Shown in pieces: positions 1 through 12,590 of a stretch of DNA of 64,000 nt; positions within the stretch are counted from its first letter, which is position 1, and the number at the start of each line of letters is the position of its first letter. Source of the DNA: Megamerina dolium. Taxonomy: Eukaryota > Arthropoda > Insecta > Diptera > Megamerinidae. The stretch covers positions 25,976,057-26,040,056 of the forward strand of contig OY978527.1 in assembly GCA_963854835.1 (NCBI GenBank), written 5' to 3'. A program made the translations under genes and the position numbers. The notes beneath the pieces were generated by a model. The model was not told the DNA's origin. It saw nothing but the letters and a program-made list of their open reading frames with translations, and searched no databases.

Positions 1-180
1 AAAGATAGGATTTCGTACTAAATAAACTTTTCAGGCAGTTTTGTGATTGCTTGACTCAGTATTGTTTGAGTACTTGTCAAAGATTGACACCAGTAAAGAG
101 AAAATACTCCATATTTTACAGTTTTACTTCGATAAAGCCGAAAACGCAAGTCAGACGGCTGAAAATGTGAATAGTGTTTA
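1..180. other. no recognised feature
   Basis: AT-rich sequence to the left of composite repeat copy A. A 70-codon open frame begins at 47 but runs into the repeat, has no recognisable motif, and is not supported as a gene. Confidence 0.4.
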
Positions 181-733
<553 letters not shown>

Positions 734-1467
734 TTTTTTTTTCTGAAGCTTGATACCCGAAGTAATTCTACTCTAGATAACAGATTCTACTTTTTTAGGC
801 CTACAGTAAATTCCGGATATAAGAGCAGAGCAAAATGCTCAAAATTCGAATACTTTATCCGAGGAAGTCTTTTATGAAAATCCCGGTTAATAGAAGTTTT
901 GAGGCTTATACGAAAAACCCGCTTAAAGAACCTTATTGGGCTTATACACAAATTCCGCCTTATGAAACAACCGCTTTCATAGAACAATTCTGCATACACA
1001 ACGTACTCGTATTATTAAAACCAATTATGTATGTATTTGTATTTTTTAATGTATGTATGTATGTTCAAAAAAAAGATAAATTCATATTTATACATACAGT
1101 GGCTCACAGCTTATTTCGTACAGTGTATATATTTTTATGTACATGGCTGTAACATCGAAACTAAAAAACTTATCGATAAGTTTTGAATGTAGATGTCTGT
1201 GTATGTGTTTAGTAAACCTAATAAGAAAACGGGGAACCCCAAAAATTTTTCTTTTTGTTATGCAAGAGAGAAAAACTATTGATCAGCTGATTTTCAGCTC
1301 ACATCTTATTTCGTACACAAACTTCAATGTAAGTAAGTTTCATTCTGCCGCGCAGTTACAAAGTTTTTTTGAATTGTATGAGTTTTTGGACCTTTTTAAC
1401 TATTATAACAATTTTTATTATTATTATTTTAAATAGTTAAAGTGCTGTAAATTAAACATTTAGCGTT

Positions 1468-3038
1468 ATGGGTCGTCGTACAACGATGGAACAGCGTAAA
1501 CTGGTAATTAACCATTTTAGGAAAGGTCAGAGTGTGCGAAAAATTGCTGAAATGACAAATTTAAGTGCCTCAACTGTCCAATACATCATTCAACGCTTCG
1601 TTCGCGAAAATCGGTTGGAGAACAAGGGCAGAGAAGCACCTAATAAGATTTTCAACGCATCAGACGAGCGTTATATTGTACGAAAAATTAAGAAAAATCC
1701 AAAGTTATCCGCTCCGAAGTTGGCTGCAGAGGTTCAGCGTGAAATAGGAAAATCATCCAGTGCTGAAACTGTCCGACGTGTGCTGCGCAATCATGACTTG
1801 AACGGTCGAGTAGCCCGAAAGAAACCATTCATTTCGAAAATGAATATACAACGCCGACTTGACTTCGCCAAAGAGCATATTATTAATACTCCTGAGTTCT
1901 GGAATACCGTTATTTTCGCGGATGAGTCTAATAGCCTAGACAGACGGTAGCCTAATTCCGGATTTCCGAGTTAATTCGAATTTACTCGGGCATTAACTGC
2001 AGCTAATGCGCATAAACTCTATGAGTTAATTCTCAAAATAAAAGAGGATTAGGGCAATTTGAGATGGCAACACTGCTGAAAATTGTCTATTGTGAATTTT
2101 TCTTCATCCATTTTACAAAATATTAGGTGTGTTCGCTACAAAAAACTTTCAACAATTGTTAACAGTTTTCAACATGAAAAGCGTTGGCGAACAAATAAAT
2201 CCAACTGTCAATTACGAACATTGAATATCAATTTACAAATTTCTGATAGTTTTCAGTTCACGTACTTCTTGTAGATTTTTTCATATCGAGAGTGACAGAT
2301 GACAGAAATTGATAGTGATAGTAATGTAAGTGAGCAGACCTAATAAAACAGCAATCAGCCGATTAGTTAATCCGCAATACTGTCGTCTGTCAGGTTATTA
2401 TTTTATTCGGATTAAGTGCGCCGGTAATCCGGAATTAGGCTGCCGTCTGTCTAGGCTATAAGTTTAATATTTTTGGCTCGGACGGAATGTCATATGTTTG
2501 GCGTAAAGCTAATACCGAGCTAAACAAGGAGAACCTTAAGCCCACAGTGAAGCATGGTGGCGGTAGCGTGATGGTTTGGGCCTGTATGTCAGCAGCCGGA
2601 GTAGGTGAATTGGTTTTTATTGAGGGAACAATGGACAAAATGAAGTACCTCGAGATTCTGAAAAACAATTTACTTCAAAGTGCAGACAAACTGGGTTTGC
2701 GGGAAGAATTTCGGTATTACCAAGATAATGACCCAAAACATAAATCTGGGATTGTGCAATCTTGGCTTATTTGAACTGCTCACACTTGATGTCTCCACCA
2801 CCACAGTCACCTGACATGAATGTGATTGAAAATCTTTAGTCTATTTTGGACAATAAAATAAGAACACACAAGATTTCTAATAAGCAAGACCTAAAGAAGG
2901 TACTGATGGAGGAATGGAAAAAAATCACACCAGACATCACTCAAAAATTGGTGGATTCAATGCCAAGTAGACTCCAGGCTGTCATTAACGCTAAGGGATG
3001 TCATACTAAATATTAAAATCAACTTACTTTGTTTTTAG
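1468..3038 (+). pseudogene. Tc1-like transposase, inactivated copy
   Basis: This is the same gene as 62652-63692. The frame is split after VIFADES by the MITE at 1932 and resumes at about 2462 (the intact copy reads KFNIFGSDG here). Further damage follows: a one-base deletion near 2773 puts TGA after SWLI, a tryptophan codon at about 2837 has become TAG (ENL*SI), and one base is inserted near 3003. The helix-turn-helix region, first catalytic aspartate, DNDPKH motif and PPQSPDMNVIEN motif are all still visible, but the protein cannot be made whole from this copy. Confidence 0.92.
1932..2458. mobile_element. Harbinger-type MITE, copy 1
   Basis: This 527 bp element has no coding capacity. Its terminal inverted repeats of about 35 bp begin TAGCCTAGACAGACGG. 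It splits the transposase gene and is flanked by TAA on both sides (1929-1931 and 2459-2461); the intact gene has a single TAA at that point. A 3 bp TWA duplication is the signature of PIF/Harbinger elements. Two more copies lie at 53743 and 54400. Confidence 0.9.
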
Positions 3039-3472
3039 TTTGAACTTAAAGAGACTGTACGAAATAAGCTGTGACATGAATTTTCCTATTTTTTTCTTAT
3101 TTTATTTTTTTATAGTGTCAAACACTAAAATTTTGAAAAAGTAAATTTTGGAAAATAAAAAACAAACCTTCCTTTCAAAAATGGCATTTATATTTTGTTC
3201 AAATTTTTGCTATATTAGGAATTACGACTGCAGCAATTTTTAAACTGTCACTGTACGAAATAAGCTGGGAGCCACTGTAAGTAAGTTCATAAAAAAAAAC
3301 AATAGTAATGTAAGGAACAAGTAAGATCTTTGTTATATGAACACATTTGATTATATAAGAACATTGTACATCTGTGTAACGTACATGAGATCAATTTTTG
3401 TAAAAATCACATTTTTTTAAAAAAGTTTGTTATTTTAGATTGGAATGCCATCTCATTCTCTAAAATATCTCC

Positions 3473-4976
3473 TTACATGCTCTCCAATTCAGCAGCGAAT
3501 TTGTTTTTGGGCAAAAAGTGGGCTCTAAGGCTCTGAATGCAATAGAGAACCTCTGGAATCGATGGTGGTTTTGGAATTTCTTCAATATTTTCTTCTTCTC
3601 CGGACCCGTCGCTGTCACTTTCAGTGAGATCGCCTGTCGCATCAACAATTGCATCGACAATGCATGAATCCGCTAAATCACCAAAGCACGCAATGTCGTC
3701 ATCACACACAAGATATTCTTCGAATGCATTTCTCGTACTTTCGTCAGTTAGGTTCTGTGCGATTTTTGCTATTACAACGTTTGTATTTTCAAGTTGCTGA
3801 TCGGTACGTGTAGTTATGAATTTTGCCTAAAGAAACAAAATAAATTCAATAAAATAAGTAAACATTGTATTGTAATGAACATACTTTTTTAAAACAATTT
3901 TGAATTGATGTTGGCATTACCATCCCAAAGTTGTGCTTAACCATATGCATCGCTTGGAATATAGTGAGAGATTTTGCGAATTCAGCCATTGTTTGTCCAC
4001 GTTCAACTGCTGCAATCTGCTTGCGCATAATACTTTGCCTATAGTATGCCTTAAAGCAATGAATGATTCCCTGATCCAGGGGTTGAGTTATAGCTGTTGT
4101 ATTCGGCGGTAAAAACTGAAGATTAATGTTTGTCCAAGTGTCGAAAATCTTATGGCAAGACGCATTGTCTACTAGCAAAACAATTTTCCGATTCTGCTCT
4201 CTCATTTGCGCATCCAACTTTGTTAAAACCTTACTCCATATGTCCTGCGTCATCCACGCTTTCTTGTTGGAGTAATACTTTAAAGGCAAAACCTTATTTT
4301 TAAAGCATCGTGGACTTTTCGACTTTCCAATGATAATAACGTCTTTAAAATCTCCTGTGGCATTGCAAATAAAAAGAAGCGTTAACCGGTCCTTGGATGA
4401 TTTGAAACCTTTCACTTGCTGTCCTTTGTATGTTAACGTTTTTTGCGGTAATGCTTTAAAAAACAAGGCACTTTCATCAGCATTGAAGATATTCGCCTGA
4501 TCATAGTCCGCTGTAATATTAGGAAGAGCTATGTCCAAAAATAATTCTGCATTTTCAGCATCAACGGAGCGTTCTTCGCCGTGAATTTTCCTTAATTGAA
4601 TGCCATTGCGCTTTTGCAATCGCCAAAGCCATCCTGAAGTTGGCGTAAAATCTTTATTGAGCTGCACCGCAAACTGCTTGACTTTCTCTAGCATCAATTT
4701 GGTAGAAATTGCTGCTTCCGATGATCTCACTTGGTTGAACCACATCATTAACGCCTGCTCTACCTCAAATTCCTTACTGGGCCTCATCCGTTTGGTAGAC
4801 GATTTGCATGTGGACGATTTGGCAGTAATTTCAGCTGCATTTCTTAAAATTTTGTTTAGTGCACTGGCGGAGCACCCATATTTCGAACACAATTGGAGTT
4901 TGGTAACTGTTTTGCTCTCACCGATAATTTTGATCTTTTCCTTTATTGAGAGTGTTTTTCTTTTATTTCCAACCAT
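3473..4976 (-). CDS. Tigger/Jerky-type transposase (DD30D), two exons
   Basis: This is probably the transposase that cuts and pastes the surrounding element. Exon 1 is 4976-3885 and exon 2 is 3826-3473. The 58 bp intron (3827-3884) has a GTATGT donor and a TTTCTTTAG acceptor and keeps the frame, giving about 481 residues, a usual length for the family. The N-terminus has a CENP-B/psq-type helix-turn-helix (KRKTLSIKEKIKII, then KYGCSASALNKIL) and a second Tc5-type DNA-binding region ends near SGWLWRLQKRNG. The DDE_1 core shows FNADES, LLVDNASCH and a QPLDQG motif; the last two aspartates are 30 residues apart. Exon 2 encodes the acidic tail (SDSDGSGEEENIEE) common in Jerky/Tigger proteins. No stop or frameshift is visible once the intron is removed. 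The splice sites are inferred from sequence only. Confidence 0.85.
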
Positions 4977-5376
4977 GCTGTAGAATAAAAATACTGTTTA
5001 GGCTTTGAAAAACATGTAAAATTATTTCACTTACATATTTTCGCAGTTGACCACTTGCCGCCATAACTCAACAAACATATGTTTTAAAGTTACAAGGCAA
5101 AAGGTTGCCATGCCGCTAAAAAAAGACAAAATACATGCTGCCAAAAAAAACAATACAATGCTGCCAAATTTTTTTTATCCGGGGATTTTTGTATGAATTT
5201 CTTGAAATGGTTCACACTTTTGCAACGTAATAAGCGGGTGGATTTTATAAGCGGGAATTACATTAACCGGGAATTTTCCTGTATATTGCTTATGGAGATT
5301 TTTCGTGACCTAATGTTGTTAGCTTATAAGAGGGGAAACCCTTTAACCGGGGGGCTTATATCCAGAATTTACTGTA

Positions 5377-6863
5377 CTAAGATTAATTGTCATGCTGATT
5401 AGTTCATTCAGAGGAGAGTTTTGACTATTTATCAGGGATTTACAGAGATTAGTAGTGACAATATCTCTGCTAGTTTCAATGGACTTCAAGTTAGCTTCAA
5501 ACAGCGTGTTGGAAACCGGAGTGGTGCGGAATGGTGTCATTTATTAAGGAGTTTAATTTAATACTTTGAATTTTTCTTTGATCAAGTTGTTTAACGATAT
5601 GAAAATCATCAGCATAGGCACAGAAACTTACTTCCATATGAATAGAGATAATGTCGGCAAGTTAATTATAATAAAAAAGAAACAACAGCACGGATAAAGG
5701 AGAAAGGTATTGGAATACGTATTAATATGTATTCCAATACCTATATATGTGTTAACTCTCACTTTAATTTTTCTCATTTTTGGACCAACTTTCCAAATGA
5801 CTAATTGATCAATGACAGTATGAACACCTACTCTGTCAAATGCTTTTGCAAAATCAAGTGAAATTATAGAAATGTGTTTATTTTGCGAAAGGGAGTCTGT
5901 TACCAAGATGTATAGGTAAACTAGACTGTTAACAACAGACTTCCCTTTTTTGAAGCCCAATTGATTGATGTTGAGAAGATTCTTGGTTACAAACCACCAA
6001 AGCCTATTTGCTATTATTTTATCTAAAATGTTTAAGCTGCAGAGATTAAGAGATATGGGCCTGTATGATTTAATTATTGGAATAATAGTGCTAAGTTTGT
6101 ATATTTGTCGGATATAGTTTTTAAAAATCTTGTTGTATAGCTTTGCATTATTCGGTAATTTTTGAATCATATCATAGGTTACTCTATCAAACTCTGGTGT
6201 AGTGCCGTTAATATTTTTTAATCAATCAACCAATCAAGGTACGACATTGGGTTTTCTACTGATTTGGCCGTACTGTCAGTCAGACTGCTAGACTGAGTAC
6301 GACATGACTATTTATTGTGCTGGAGAGATTGGGAAAATTTAGCATCCGAAGACTCATCAGACCAATGCTCGCAGAATTTGTCTGCCAGTTCAGTGGAATT
6401 AGCGATAGAAATATTGTCTTGCACTATACAATGTATACTATGCCGAGTTTTAAGACCACAATAGTGGCAGATGTTAGACCATATTTTTTCACATGTGTTG
6501 TAGGATTTATGTCCGACGTCAAATCCGAACTGAAATGCTTTTAGCAATTTTGAGTTCTCATTGGAAATCAGCTCTATAATAAACAATATTTTTCGATTTA
6601 ATATATTCCAATGGAGGGGTTTTCGTACTTTAAGACTTTTAAGGTGTTGGTTCCACCAAGGCACACATTCTAGAATGTTTAGAGGTTTGGAGTATAAATA
6701 AATGGGCATTTTTGATAATTATTCTTTGTAAGCGAGCTGGCTTCTGGTTAATATTTTGGCTTACAGATATATCTGAGGAGCATTTTTTAGCAGGGTCATG
6801 ATATAAGGTCCAATTGGCGGTTTTGTGACGAATCTTATTATAATTAATGACATGTTCAAACAT
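5377..6863 (-). pseudogene. non-LTR retrotransposon fragment (I/Jockey-like)
   Basis: Read on the minus strand from about 6863 leftwards, broken frames show a PWWNQHLK motif typical of the linker between endonuclease and reverse transcriptase, then SYRPISLN, QLGFKKGKS and SLDFAKAFD of the fingers and palm. A YADD catalytic motif (FCAYADDFHI) appears near 5620 in a shifted frame, and C-terminal sequence runs to the Tigger insertion at 5376. On the other side of the Tigger, 731-801 may be its continuation ending in a poly-A-like run. Frameshifts and stops make it a fossil. It is too decayed to assign a clade with certainty. Confidence 0.7.
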
Positions 6864-6869
6864 TACAAA

Positions 6870-7182
6870 AGTAACTAAGAACTTAGTCTATCTACGTAGG
6901 ACTTCCCCATATCACGGTTTCTAGCAATATATTTTAATTCATTGAAAGATTTTGTCTTCTAATTGTTGATGCATCTGCGCCAAGTCATTCTTGGCCGACC
7001 TCTGTTTCTAGCTCCTTGAGGATTCCACTGTAAGGCTGAGAGCACTATCTCGTCAGGATTTTTGGGAAGAGTATGTCCGATCCATTTGTACTGCGCATTA
7101 TCTCTTTCTCGATCGGTTTTTGATTCGTCAATTGCCACAATCGTATATTAGCTATAGTGCGCGGCCACCAAATGCCAACAAT
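6870..7182 (-). pseudogene. non-LTR retrotransposon C-terminal segment, inverted partner
   Basis: The minus strand reads VGIWWPRTIANIRLWQ, then with a frameshift KWIGHTLPKNPDE and GARNRGRPRMTWRR, an in-frame stop, and finally SFNELKYIARNRDM with a terminal stop near 6875. This is the C-terminal part of a LINE reverse-transcriptase protein. The plus-strand segment that follows carries the preceding domains of what appears to be the same family and stops exactly where this one starts ([10 protein letters not shown]). Both share about 17 bp of identical sequence at the breakpoint. Confidence 0.75.
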
Positions 7183-7389
7183 ATGGAGAGATGAAGAAAT
7201 ACCTAATGACTGGAAAAAAGCGATTATTGTAAAGATACCTAAAAAGGGCGATCGTAAAAAATGCGAAAATTGGTGCGGAATATCTATTATACCAGCAATT
7301 TCAAAATCTTTACTCAAATCATCTTAAAGCGAATATCCGCACCATTAGATAAACTTATCCGACCAAACCAGGCCGGATTTAGACCTGGT

Positions 7390-7950
<561 letters not shown>

Positions 7951-8589
7951 TATGTACGACGGATCATATTGGCGAGTACTGCATGAAGGACAATTAAGCG
8001 AATCTTTTCCGACCTTATCAGGAGTCAAACAAGGATGCGCACTCTCACCGTTGCTCTTTATAACTGCATTAGACTTAGTATTTGATACTTACAATGGACG
8101 TGGCATAAACTGGAAGATGACACAAAAATTGGGTGACCTATCATATGCTGATGACGTTGCCTTAATCAGCTATACACACAACGAAATGAAGGATAGGCTA
8201 TCAAACATAACAAATGATGCTGTGAAGATTGGCCTTAAAATTAATACAAAGAATATCAAATCTATGCGAATTCAAGTGAGCAATAAAACACAGTTTGGAA
8301 TATTTGGAGAAGCCATAGAGGATGTACAAGAATTTGAATATCTTGGTAGAATCCTGACACCTGATGACGTCACAGCAGCTGATATTCAACGCAGAATATC
8401 TAAGGCAACGGGCGCATTTGCAGGGTTGTCACGAGTATGGTCGATTAGCGCAATTAAAAGACAAACAAAAGTTAGAAAACTCGATGCTTGCGTGAAATCT
8501 CTTTTAATTTATGACAGTGAAACGTGGCACCTAAAACAAGAATCAGCTTTTGTCAATAGGCGTCTGCGCCGTATTGTTGGCATTTGGTG

Positions 8590-9079
8590 ACAAATCTTGG
8601 TATAATATTATTGCTCGAGTCGGAGTATAAATAAGATAATGTAATTAAAATAGGAAAGTGGACACTTCCAAACAGGTCACTATAGGGTTTCTAATCATCA
8701 AAAATGGTTAGTCATGCGCCGAATGTAAGATAGATGTGAGAGAATGTGTTGTCTGTACTAAAGTGAGTTAGTGATCCATCATTGAGTAATATTTAGGATG
8801 CATTGTCTAAAAATCTAGATATTATTTTACCTCTCAGATTGTTACGTGGAGATCTCAATTTTTTGTGCCAGCTGTTGAAGTCTCGTGTGAGCAGACAAGT
8901 CAACTCAAATGTTTGAATATCATTCTCTAAATTAATGGTAATCATTTTTTTTAGTGTGAGAGGAAAGCAACAACAAATTATTAATTTTAATTAAGAATGC
9001 ATATTGGCTGCTAATCACAATCGTTATTGTGAGTGATAGTTTATTGTTGAATTCATTTTTGAATGAGTATGAAATAAAA
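8590..9079. other. no recognised feature
   Basis: AT-rich DNA with no frame, repeat or motif I could support. Confidence 0.4.
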
Positions 9080-9632
9080 GGAAATTATGAACAAGTAAAA
9101 GGGTAATTATAAGCGACTTGGTATTCTAGCTGACTTCTTTTGTAAGCGAGTTGAAAAAGAACACCAACTCGCATATGACTTCCCTTTTACTTGATTATAA
9201 TTTTCCTTAGTTACTTAGCAACGCTGGTGGTATATATGGTTGTCATGAAATTTATAAACGAAATAAAAACAAAAGAGGCAATTCTGCGGAATCTGTGGTA
9301 AATATATTCGTTTATTTAAAATAAATTTTTATTTGCACTTGCTTTATTTTGCTTAGTTTTGTTTATATTTACAATAATTTGCGTTTTGTTGAAATATCCC
9401 AAGCACATTTCAGTAGCCTATTCACAATATTACTGCTTTTTTTACTTTGCAACACCTTAACTCAGGTCGCTTAAAATATAAGCGAGTCCAATTGAACTCG
9501 CTTAAATTAAGCGATGTAGCTTATTTTTGTTGTTGGTTTGCATGCAATTCGGCAATTAAGCGAGTGTCTTTTGCAACTCGCGTGCAAAAGAACGCAGCTT
9601 CTTTACCACTCGCTTACAAAAAAATGCCACTA
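9080..9632. repeat. foldback and cluster of AAGCGAGT palindromic motifs
   Basis: An imperfect inverted repeat spans 9080-9215 (CAAGTAAAAGGG on the left, CCCTTTTACTTG on the right). Within 9110-9620 the motif AAGCGAGT, its complement ACTCGCTT, or one-base variants occur about ten times in both orientations, for example ATAAGCGAGTCC then GAACTCGCTTAA at 9481-9507. Dense subterminal motifs of this sort are typical of hAT- or P-like element ends, but I see no diagnostic terminal repeat, so the family is open. Confidence 0.5.
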
Positions 9633-9799
9633 ATGTAATTCAATATGTATATGCAAGACTATGTATAATGTGATATGTGATAAAAATATATATGATAGGT
9701 AATATAAAACATTTATATTGAGTTGAGGTTAGTAAAGTTAATACAAGTTATACTAACTAAGAACATAAATAATCTTAACATGTAAGATACTGCATATAT

Positions 9800-9965
9800 T
9801 TACCACATGTCCTCTTCGAAATCAAAGTCAACTGGAGAGTTGGTGTCATCGAATTTTGAAGAATTGCTTTGGTCGGAATACAATGTGCTTGTAACCTTAG
9901 CCAATGGTGTTTTATTTGTACTTGTTTTAAAAGGTGATTTAGCTTTGAGATGATTTTCTAGACGC
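9800..9965 (-). other. possible C-terminal exon, unidentified
   Basis: The minus strand holds about 50 codons without a stop, ending DFDFEEDMW and TAA at 9800. The stretch is rich in S, T, K and acidic residues and reads more protein-like than the surrounding AT-rich DNA. It lies just beyond the AAGCGAGT motif cluster and could be the last exon of a transposase or a host gene. I do not recognise it, and no upstream exon is evident. Confidence 0.2.
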
Positions 9966-10085
9966 TTTGAAGTATTTTAAATTTGTTGCTTGTATGCACA
10001 GAGAGAGTTCCGTTTGTTTAATAAATATCGGATATTTCTTGTCGAATGCGTTATGGTCGCTACTGGAAATATTAACACACACAAC

Positions 10086-11886
10086 ACTTACTTACTTACT
10101 TATGTGGCCATAACAACCGAATATCGATTTAGGCCGAAAATAACATGCTTCGCCAGCCATCTCTGTTCTTCGCTAGCTGGCGCCAGTTAGAAATTCCAAG
10201 CGCCGTCAGGTTCTCCAGTACTTGGTCTTTCCACCGGAGGTTTGGTCTTCCTCTTTTGCGTCGTCCTCCAGCGGGTTCCGAATATAACACCTTCTTAGCT
10301 GGAGCGTGTTCTTCCATTCGCTCGACATGACCTAGCCAGCGCAGCCGCTGGATTTTGATGCGCTTTACTATGTCAATATCGGCATACAGCTCGTACAGCT
10401 CATGGTTGTACCTTATTCGGTACTCGCCACCAACGCAAATAGGTCCAAAGATCTTGCGTAGGACTTTTCTCTCGAAAACTCCAAGTATTCGCTCATCCGA
10501 GGTGGAAATTGTCCAGGCTTCAGCGCCATATGTTAGGACAGGCATGATGAGAGACTTGTAGAGTGTAGTTTTCGTTCTTCGAGAGAGGGCTCGACTTCTC
10601 AATTGCTTACTCAGCCCAAAGTAACACCTGTTAGCAAGAGTTATCCTACGCATGATCTCCAAGCTGACGTCATTACTGCTGTTAATGCTGGTTCCAAGAT
10701 AGACAAAGTCCCTTACTACTTCAAAAGCGTAGTTGTCAACAGTGACGTGCTGTCCAAGACGCCGGGACTCTTTGTTTGTTGACACTAGATACTTCGTCTT
10801 GCACTCGTTCACCGTGAGACCCATCCGACGCGACTCTCTTTCCAACTCTGAGAATGCTGCACTGACTGCTCGCGTGTTCATGCCGATTATGTCAATATCG
10901 TCGGCATACGCTAACAACATGACACTTTTGTTGAAGATAGTGCCATTATGTCGTAGATCAGCAGCTCGTATTATTTTCTCCATAATAAGATTGAAGAAGT
11001 CGCACGATAACGAATCACCTTGTCTGAAACCCCGTTCGGTATTAAACGGTGCGGAGAGGTCCTTCCCAATTTTCACTGCACAACGGGAGTTATGCAGTGT
11101 CATTCTACAAAGTCGAATGAGCTTTGCAGGAATACCGAACTCAGACATTGTTGCGTAGAGGTAATCCCTTACCGGACTGTCGAAAGCGGCTTTATAATCA
11201 ACAAATAGGTGGTGTGTGTCGATCTGTTTTTCTTGGGTCTTCTCCAGGATTTGGCGCAGTGTGAAAATCTGGTCGATGGTGGATTTACCAGGTCTGAAGC
11301 CACACTGATAAGGTCCAATCAGGTTGCTGAGCATAGGCTTCAATCTTTCACAGAGTACGCTCGATAGAACCTTGTACGCGATGCTCAGGAGACTTATTCC
11401 ACGGTAGTTGGCGCAAATTGTGGGGTCTCCTTTTTTATGTACAGGACAGAGAACACTGAGCCTCCAATCATCAGGCATGCTTTCATCCGACCATATTCTG
11501 CTTATGAGCTGGTGCATGCGGGTGAGCAGCTCATCGCCTCCGGTCTTAAACAACTCGGCAGGCAGGCCATCAGCACCTGCAGCTTTGTTGTTCTTCAGCC
11601 TTAAAATGGCCGTTTCAACCTCGTCATAGTCGGGTGGTGGAACATCAACACCATCATCTGTAATTGGGGTTATCGGGCATTCTCCTCCACTGGCGGAATT
11701 GTTCGTAGCATCGCCATTCAGTAACGTGGAGAAGTGTTCCCTCCATAGGCTCAGTACACTCTGGACATCCGTAACCAGATTCCCATTTCCATCACGACAA
11801 GAAGAGGCTCCGGGATTTAAACCTCCACTCAGGCGCTTGATCTTTTCGAAGAATTTTCGAAGAATTTTCACACAACACACAATTTA
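10086..11886 (-). mobile_element. 5'-truncated non-LTR retrotransposon
   Basis: The minus-strand element consists of one long reverse-transcriptase frame, a short 3' untranslated part and a simple-repeat tail of four TAAG units (10086-10103). The endonuclease domain is absent, so the copy is 5'-truncated. Decayed pieces of the same family occur at 20541 (+), 23186 (-), 26570 (-) and 37321 (-). Confidence 0.85.
10129..11880 (-). CDS. LINE reverse transcriptase, partial, open frame
   Basis: This 583-codon frame without stops encodes the reverse transcriptase used in target-primed integration. In order it shows a linker (LWREHFSTLLNG), NNKAAGADGLPAELFK, the finger motif HKKGDPTICANYRGISLL, QCGFRPGKSTIDQIF, palm motif A FVDYKAAFDS, RQGDSLSCDFFN, the catalytic LLAYADDIDII at about residues 330-340, NECKTKYLV, VYLGTSIN and LTYGAEAWT. 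It ends with the basic tail GGRRKRGRPNLRWKDQ. No endonuclease precedes it, so the true protein start is lost and the listed start is only the first ATG. The absence of lesions over 1.75 kb suggests a fairly recent insertion. I did not assign a clade. Confidence 0.85.
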   Translation of the reverse strand: MCCVKILRKFFEKIKRLSGGLNPGASSCRDGNGNLVTDVQSVLSLWREHFSTLLNGDATNNSASGGECPITPITDDGVDVPPPDYDEVETAILRLKNNKAAGADGLPAELFKTGGDELLTRMHQLISRIWSDESMPDDWRLSVLCPVHKKGDPTICANYRGISLLSIAYKVLSSVLCERLKPMLSNLIGPYQCGFRPGKSTIDQIFTLRQILEKTQEKQIDTHHLFVDYKAAFDSPVRDYLYATMSEFGIPAKLIRLCRMTLHNSRCAVKIGKDLSAPFNTERGFRQGDSLSCDFFNLIMEKIIRAADLRHNGTIFNKSVMLLAYADDIDIIGMNTRAVSAAFSELERESRRMGLTVNECKTKYLVSTNKESRRLGQHVTVDNYAFEVVRDFVYLGTSINSSNDVSLEIMRRITLANRCYFGLSKQLRSRALSRRTKTTLYKSLIMPVLTYGAEAWTISTSDERILGVFERKVLRKIFGPICVGGEYRIRYNHELYELYADIDIVKRIKIQRLRWLGHVERMEEHAPAKKVLYSEPAGGRRKRGRPNLRWKDQVLENLTALGISNWRQLAKNRDGWRSMLFSA

Positions 11887-12034
11887 GTATTTTTGCATAC
11901 TGGATGTATCAATATAGCTTCCATTAGCGCAAATACGAACGCTTTTACAAAATCTAGCTTTGTGGTTAAATTGAAGACAATTGCTGCATCTTGTTGGTAA
12001 CGGAAGATAAGTGCGGATATGAACTTTTTCATAC

Positions 12035-12590
<556 letters not shown>

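Larger units (their letters stand above)
1097..3277 (+). mobile_element. Tc1-like transposon copy 1, broken by a MITE
   Basis: The termini are CAGTGGCTCACAGC at 1097 and its near reverse complement ending at 3277, flanked by TA at 1095-1096 and 3278-3279. A second copy of the end motif (CTTATTTCGTACA at about 1307, inverted at 3056-3068) lies inside each end, so the element has the IR/DR type of double inverted repeat. It is almost identical to 62281-63931 apart from the 527 bp insertion at 1932 and a few mutations. It lies inside the Tigger-like element. Confidence 0.93.
804..5374 (-). mobile_element. Tigger/pogo-like DNA transposon, with nested insertions
   Basis: The ends are inverted repeats: CAGTAAATTCCGGATATAAG at 804 and its one-mismatch reverse complement ending at 5374. 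Both are flanked by TA (802-803 and 5375-5376), the TA target duplication expected of pogo/Tigger elements. Subtracting the nested Tc1-like element (1097-3277 plus its TA) leaves about 2.39 kb, a normal size for Tigger elements. Subterminal short repeats (TAACCGGG, TTATAAGCGG) lie between 5160 and 5360. The single gene is a minus-strand two-exon transposase at 3473-4976. The Tc1-like insertion sits in the 3' untranslated side, so the coding part is not broken. Confidence 0.88.

Noticed and set aside
1137..1436. A 99-codon frame that recurs at 62321
   Set aside because: It lies in the 5' inverted-repeat region of both Tc1-like copies; recurrence reflects the element, not a second gene.
10733..11629. 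Plus-strand frames of 60-140 codons across the LINE reverse transcriptase
   Set aside because: They are antisense shadows of the strong minus-strand frame with catalytic motifs.
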